Shown here piece by piece: positions 15,782-18,090 of a DNA stretch of 18,090 nt. The notes beneath the pieces are model-generated. The model did not search any database. It had not been told where the DNA came from and was given only the letters and a program-made list of their open reading frames with translations. The position numbers and the translations under genes were made by a program. Position 1 is the first letter of the stretch, and each line of letters starts with the position of its first letter. Origin of the DNA: Triparma columacea (Eukaryota > Sar > Bolidophyceae > Parmales > Triparmaceae); the NCBI GenBank assembly GCA_030267965.1, contig BRYA01000515.1, forward strand, positions 2,695 to 20,784, in the 5' to 3' direction.

Positions 15782-16771
15782 TTACAGAAATTCCAGAATA
15801 ACTCTCCACATAACCTTAGGAAGCCTCTTGCGTGTCGCAGTTACCCCAAGTGTTTGCGCTTCACCTCCGTCCTGTCGCTTCCTCTTTTTTGGGGTAGTAA
15901 AGAGTGTCTTGAGGCAGGTCAGAACAATGACGCGTTCACGTATGCGGTGCCACCTAGAATGGAGGAGGTCCTCGACGGTCAACATATTTTGATCGGCAGC
16001 GGCAGAGATTAGGGCGGTGCAATTTGAGAAGCACTCTACATCGATGAAGACGGTGGGAGATAAACTGAGTCTTGTCAGGGCAGAGCATCCGTAGAAGGTG
16101 CGATAGCCAATTGTCGTCACTGAGTCCGGAATTGTGATGGCCGTGAGGGAGGAGCATCCGCAGAAGGCGCTTCCACCAATTGTCGTCACTCTGTCCGGGA
16201 TTGTAATGGCCGTGAGGGAGGAGCACCAAGCGAAGGCGCGAAAGTCAATCGTTGTCACTCTGTCCGGGATGATGATGGCTGTGAGGGAGGAACAATTTGT
16301 GAAGGCGCTATCCCTTATCCTTCTCACTGAGTCCGGGATTGTGATGGCTGCGAGGGAGGAGCAATCCCAGAAGGCGCAACGGCCAATTGTCGTCACTCCT
16401 TCCGGGATTGTGATGGCCGTGAGGGAGGAGCATCCTTGGAAGGCGTATTCGCCAATCGTCGTTACTCCTTCTGGGATTGTGATGGCTGCGAGGGAGGAGC
16501 ATCCTAGGAAGGCGTTCCTGCCAATCGTCGTCACTCCCTTTGCAAAAGTCACCTCCGTGAGTTCATCGTTGTCACTGAAGCTCTCTACGCCAGAGTATAC
16601 TACTGTTTTGGGAAGAGGATAGTACCCAGCTGGGACTTCATAGTGATCACTATCGTCATCACTATCGTCATCACTATCGTCATCACCATACTCATCACCA
16701 TACTCATCACCCTGCTCATCACCATTGTCATCACTATAGTCATCACCATAAGCAAAGTCTAATTCACTCAT
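15782..16771 (-). CDS. BspA-like leucine-rich repeat protein, array copy 5, with acidic N-terminal extension
   Basis: This 329-aa protein starts at the ATG at 16771. Unlike its neighbours it opens with MSELDFAY and then about eight tetrapeptides of the GDEY/SDDD type, before joining the family sequence at LPKTVVYSGVESF. The ATG used by the paralogues is a Leu codon (CTT) here, so this copy depends on the new start. Seven repeats and the degenerate one follow; several (GRCAFWDC, RDSAFTNC, GGSAFCGC) correspond to copy 6, while the last full repeat equals copy 4, so it is a mosaic. The tail has KKRKRQ and the terminal RLPKVMWRVILEFL. The acidic segment may alter localisation or binding; this is inference. 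Confidence 0.85.
   Translation of the reverse strand: MSELDFAYGDDYSDDNGDEQGDEYGDEYGDDDSDDDSDDDSDHYEVPAGYYPLPKTVVYSGVESFSDNDELTEVTFAKGVTTIGRNAFLGCSSLAAITIPEGVTTIGEYAFQGCSSLTAITIPEGVTTIGRCAFWDCSSLAAITIPDSVRRIRDSAFTNCSSLTAIIIPDRVTTIDFRAFAWCSSLTAITIPDRVTTIGGSAFCGCSSLTAITIPDSVTTIGYRTFYGCSALTRLSLSPTVFIDVECFSNCTALISAAADQNMLTVEDLLHSRWHRIRERVIVLTCLKTLFTTPKKRKRQDGGEAQTLGVTATRKRLPKVMWRVILEFL
16640..16747 (-). repeat. 12-bp minisatellite encoding the acidic N-terminus of LRR copy 5
   Basis: On the plus strand, units close to CATCACTATCGT or CATCACCATACT repeat about eight times in frame. They encode four-residue acidic units (GDDY, SDDN, GDEQ, GDEY, GDEY, GDDD, SDDD, SDDD). Confidence 0.85.
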
Positions 16772-17229
16772 TGTAGGGATGGAGAGGATCTTTTATGGCA
16801 GTGCTCGAGCTAGAGTATGCTGGGGTATGGCTTGAATGATTAGATGGAGAGGAGGAGATTGAAAGTTAGGTGTGTGTGGACGATGTAGTTTTTTGGGACC
16901 AAATTTAGCTAAATCCTGCAATGTGTTTGGGTATGGTGTAGGTAGTAGTATTGTTGTTGGTATTGTGAAGAGTTAGGTTGGGTTGTGAAACGTAACTAAA
17001 GTGTATAATACAGTTTTCTTGCCAAATTCTGCCCAAATCTCCCACCAAGCCTTTCCTCGGTTTTCCTCATTTATTTCCTCATTTTTCCTACTTGTAATTG
17101 TACTTGTATTTGTACTTGTAAGAGCTACTCTAAAATAGCTCAGGGAGCAGCATGAGCATGTTGCTTTCTGAAAAGAGCTAAAGAATATGACACTTTTCTT
17201 GCCTACATCGTTCAACATTGATTTTAGAG
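16772..17229 (-). repeat. Spacer between LRR copies 5 and 6 (type A 3' flank of copy 6)
   Basis: The 5' block of copy 5 lies at about 16825-16943. The type A 3' flank of copy 6 (about 17033-17229) has the inverted repeat GAGCTA (17122-17127) / TAGCTC (17136-17141). A TTGTACTTGTA-type microsatellite at about 17090-17121 is expanded relative to the equivalent site near 12990. Confidence 0.75.
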
Positions 17230-18060
17230 TTAAAGAAATTCCAGAATAACTCTCCACATAACCTTCGGGAGCCTCTTGCGTGTCGCAGTTACCCCAAGTG
17301 TTTGCGCTTCACCTCCGTTAGGATTAGGGTCATTTTGGTCCTCCAAGAGTGTCTTGAGGCAGGTCAGAACGATGACGCGTTCACGTATGCGGTGCCACCT
17401 AGAATGGAGGAGGTCCTCGACGGTCGACATATTTTGATCGGCAGCGGCAGCGATTAGAGCAGTGCAGTTTGAGAAGCACTCTTCTTCGATGAAGACGGTG
17501 GGAGATAAACTGAATATCGTCAGGGCGGTGCATCCGGTGAAGGCGCCCCAGCCAATCATCGTCACTGAGTCTGGGATTGTGATGGCTGCGAGGGAGGAGC
17601 ATCCGCAGAAGGCGCTTCCATCAATTGTCGTCACTCTGTCCGGGATTGTAATGGCCGTGAGGGAGGAGCATCCGCAGAAGGCACGATAGCTAATCGTCGT
17701 CACTCCGTCCGGGATGGTGATGGCTGTGAGGGAGGAACAATTTGTGAAGGCGCTATCTCTGATCGTCGTCACTCCATCCGGGATGGTGATGGCTGCGAGG
17801 GAGGAGCAATCCCAGAAGGCGCAACGGCCAATTGTCGTCACTCCTTCCGGGATTGTGATGGCCGTGAGGGAGGAGCATCCCATGAAGGCGTAAAAACCAA
17901 TCGACGTCACTCCGTCCGGGATTGTGATGGCTGCAAGGGAGGAGCATCCCCTGAAGGCGCTATAGCCAATCTTCGTCACTCCCTTTGCAAAAGTCACCTC
18001 CGTGAGTTCATCGTTGTCTCTGAAGCTCTCTACGCCAGAGTACACTGCTGAGCTGGGCAT
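17230..18060 (-). CDS. BspA-like leucine-rich repeat protein, array copy 6
   Basis: This 276-aa protein starts at the ATG at 18060 (MPSSAVYSGVESFRDNDELT), with the same opening as copy 2. Seven repeats plus the degenerate one (SPTVFIEEECFSNC) follow. Repeats 3-6 parallel those of copy 5, whereas the first repeat (KGVTKIGYSAFRGC) parallels copy 2, so the gene is a mosaic. The tail keeps HSRWHRIRERVIVLTCLKTL and the terminal RLPKVMWRVILEFL, but the KKRKRQ patch is replaced by EDQNDPNPNGGEAQ, removing the candidate nuclear localisation signal. Only 30 bp of its upstream region lies in the window. Confidence 0.85.
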   Translation of the reverse strand: MPSSAVYSGVESFRDNDELTEVTFAKGVTKIGYSAFRGCSSLAAITIPDGVTSIGFYAFMGCSSLTAITIPEGVTTIGRCAFWDCSSLAAITIPDGVTTIRDSAFTNCSSLTAITIPDGVTTISYRAFCGCSSLTAITIPDRVTTIDGSAFCGCSSLAAITIPDSVTMIGWGAFTGCTALTIFSLSPTVFIEEECFSNCTALIAAAADQNMSTVEDLLHSRWHRIRERVIVLTCLKTLLEDQNDPNPNGGEAQTLGVTATRKRLPKVMWRVILEFL

Positions 18061-18090
18061 CTCGGGGAGGATGAAAGTGGTAGTACTGAT

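Larger units (their letters stand above)
10348..18090 (-). repeat. Tandem array of six BspA-like LRR genes, about 1.3-1.4 kb per unit
   Basis: Six homologous genes with homologous spacers lie head to tail. Stop codons are at 10423, 11688, 13106, 14481, 15782 and 17230, so units span 1265, 1418, 1375, 1301 and 1448 bp. Within each gene a 69-bp unit (23 codons) repeats 7 to 9 times. The array continues to, and probably beyond, the right edge. Confidence 0.9.

Noticed and set aside
10423..18060. CRISPR-like array, suggested by dozens of regularly spaced near-identical segments
   Set aside because: Repeats are 69 bp, in frame, translate to LRR motifs and have no unrelated spacers; the setting is eukaryotic.

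Overview
The window reads as nuclear DNA from a unicellular eukaryote, most likely a heterokont (stramenopile) microalga; a relative of diatoms or Parmales/bolidophytes would fit, but this is inference. Evidence: several genes have short GT-AG introns whose reading phases close exactly, there are no operons or ribosome-binding sites, one protein has a Pro/Thr-rich stalk of the kind common in diatom surface proteins, and the right half is a tandem family of BspA-like leucine-rich-repeat genes. Homopolymer G/C runs are very common, and on the sense strand the pyrimidine tracts before intron acceptors are almost pure C.

Left part (1-2760): a minus-strand COG0523/CobW-type GTPase (metal chaperone family, related to ZNG1/CBWD) runs off the left edge, with a 16-bp minisatellite in its last visible intron. 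Next to it, on the plus strand, is an intronless ZIP-family metal transporter. Both families act in zinc handling, and the pair appears to diverge from a shared region that holds CA-rich microsatellites.

Middle (2852-10056): two minus-strand genes. The first (3 exons, 558 aa) has a predicted signal peptide, an ectodomain, a Pro/Thr/Ser stalk, three membrane segments and a C-terminal four-cysteine zinc ribbon. The second (5 exons, 1506 aa) has a TPR-like N-terminal region, an FKxGxxGxGYYxD motif and very acidic/basic low-complexity stretches; its function is not recognised (a TFIIIC-subunit-like TPR protein is one weak possibility).

Right part (about 10348-18090): six head-to-tail minus-strand genes, 1.27-1.45 kb apart, each encoding 7 to 9 near-identical 23-residue BspA-like (LRR_5) repeats, one degenerate repeat and a shared C-terminal domain ending RLPKVMWRVILEFL. 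The copies differ in repeat number, in a few hypervariable positions within each repeat, at their N-termini and in the type of 3' flank. This pattern points to continuing unequal recombination and gene conversion that could generate a diversified recognition repertoire; it is the most interesting feature here.
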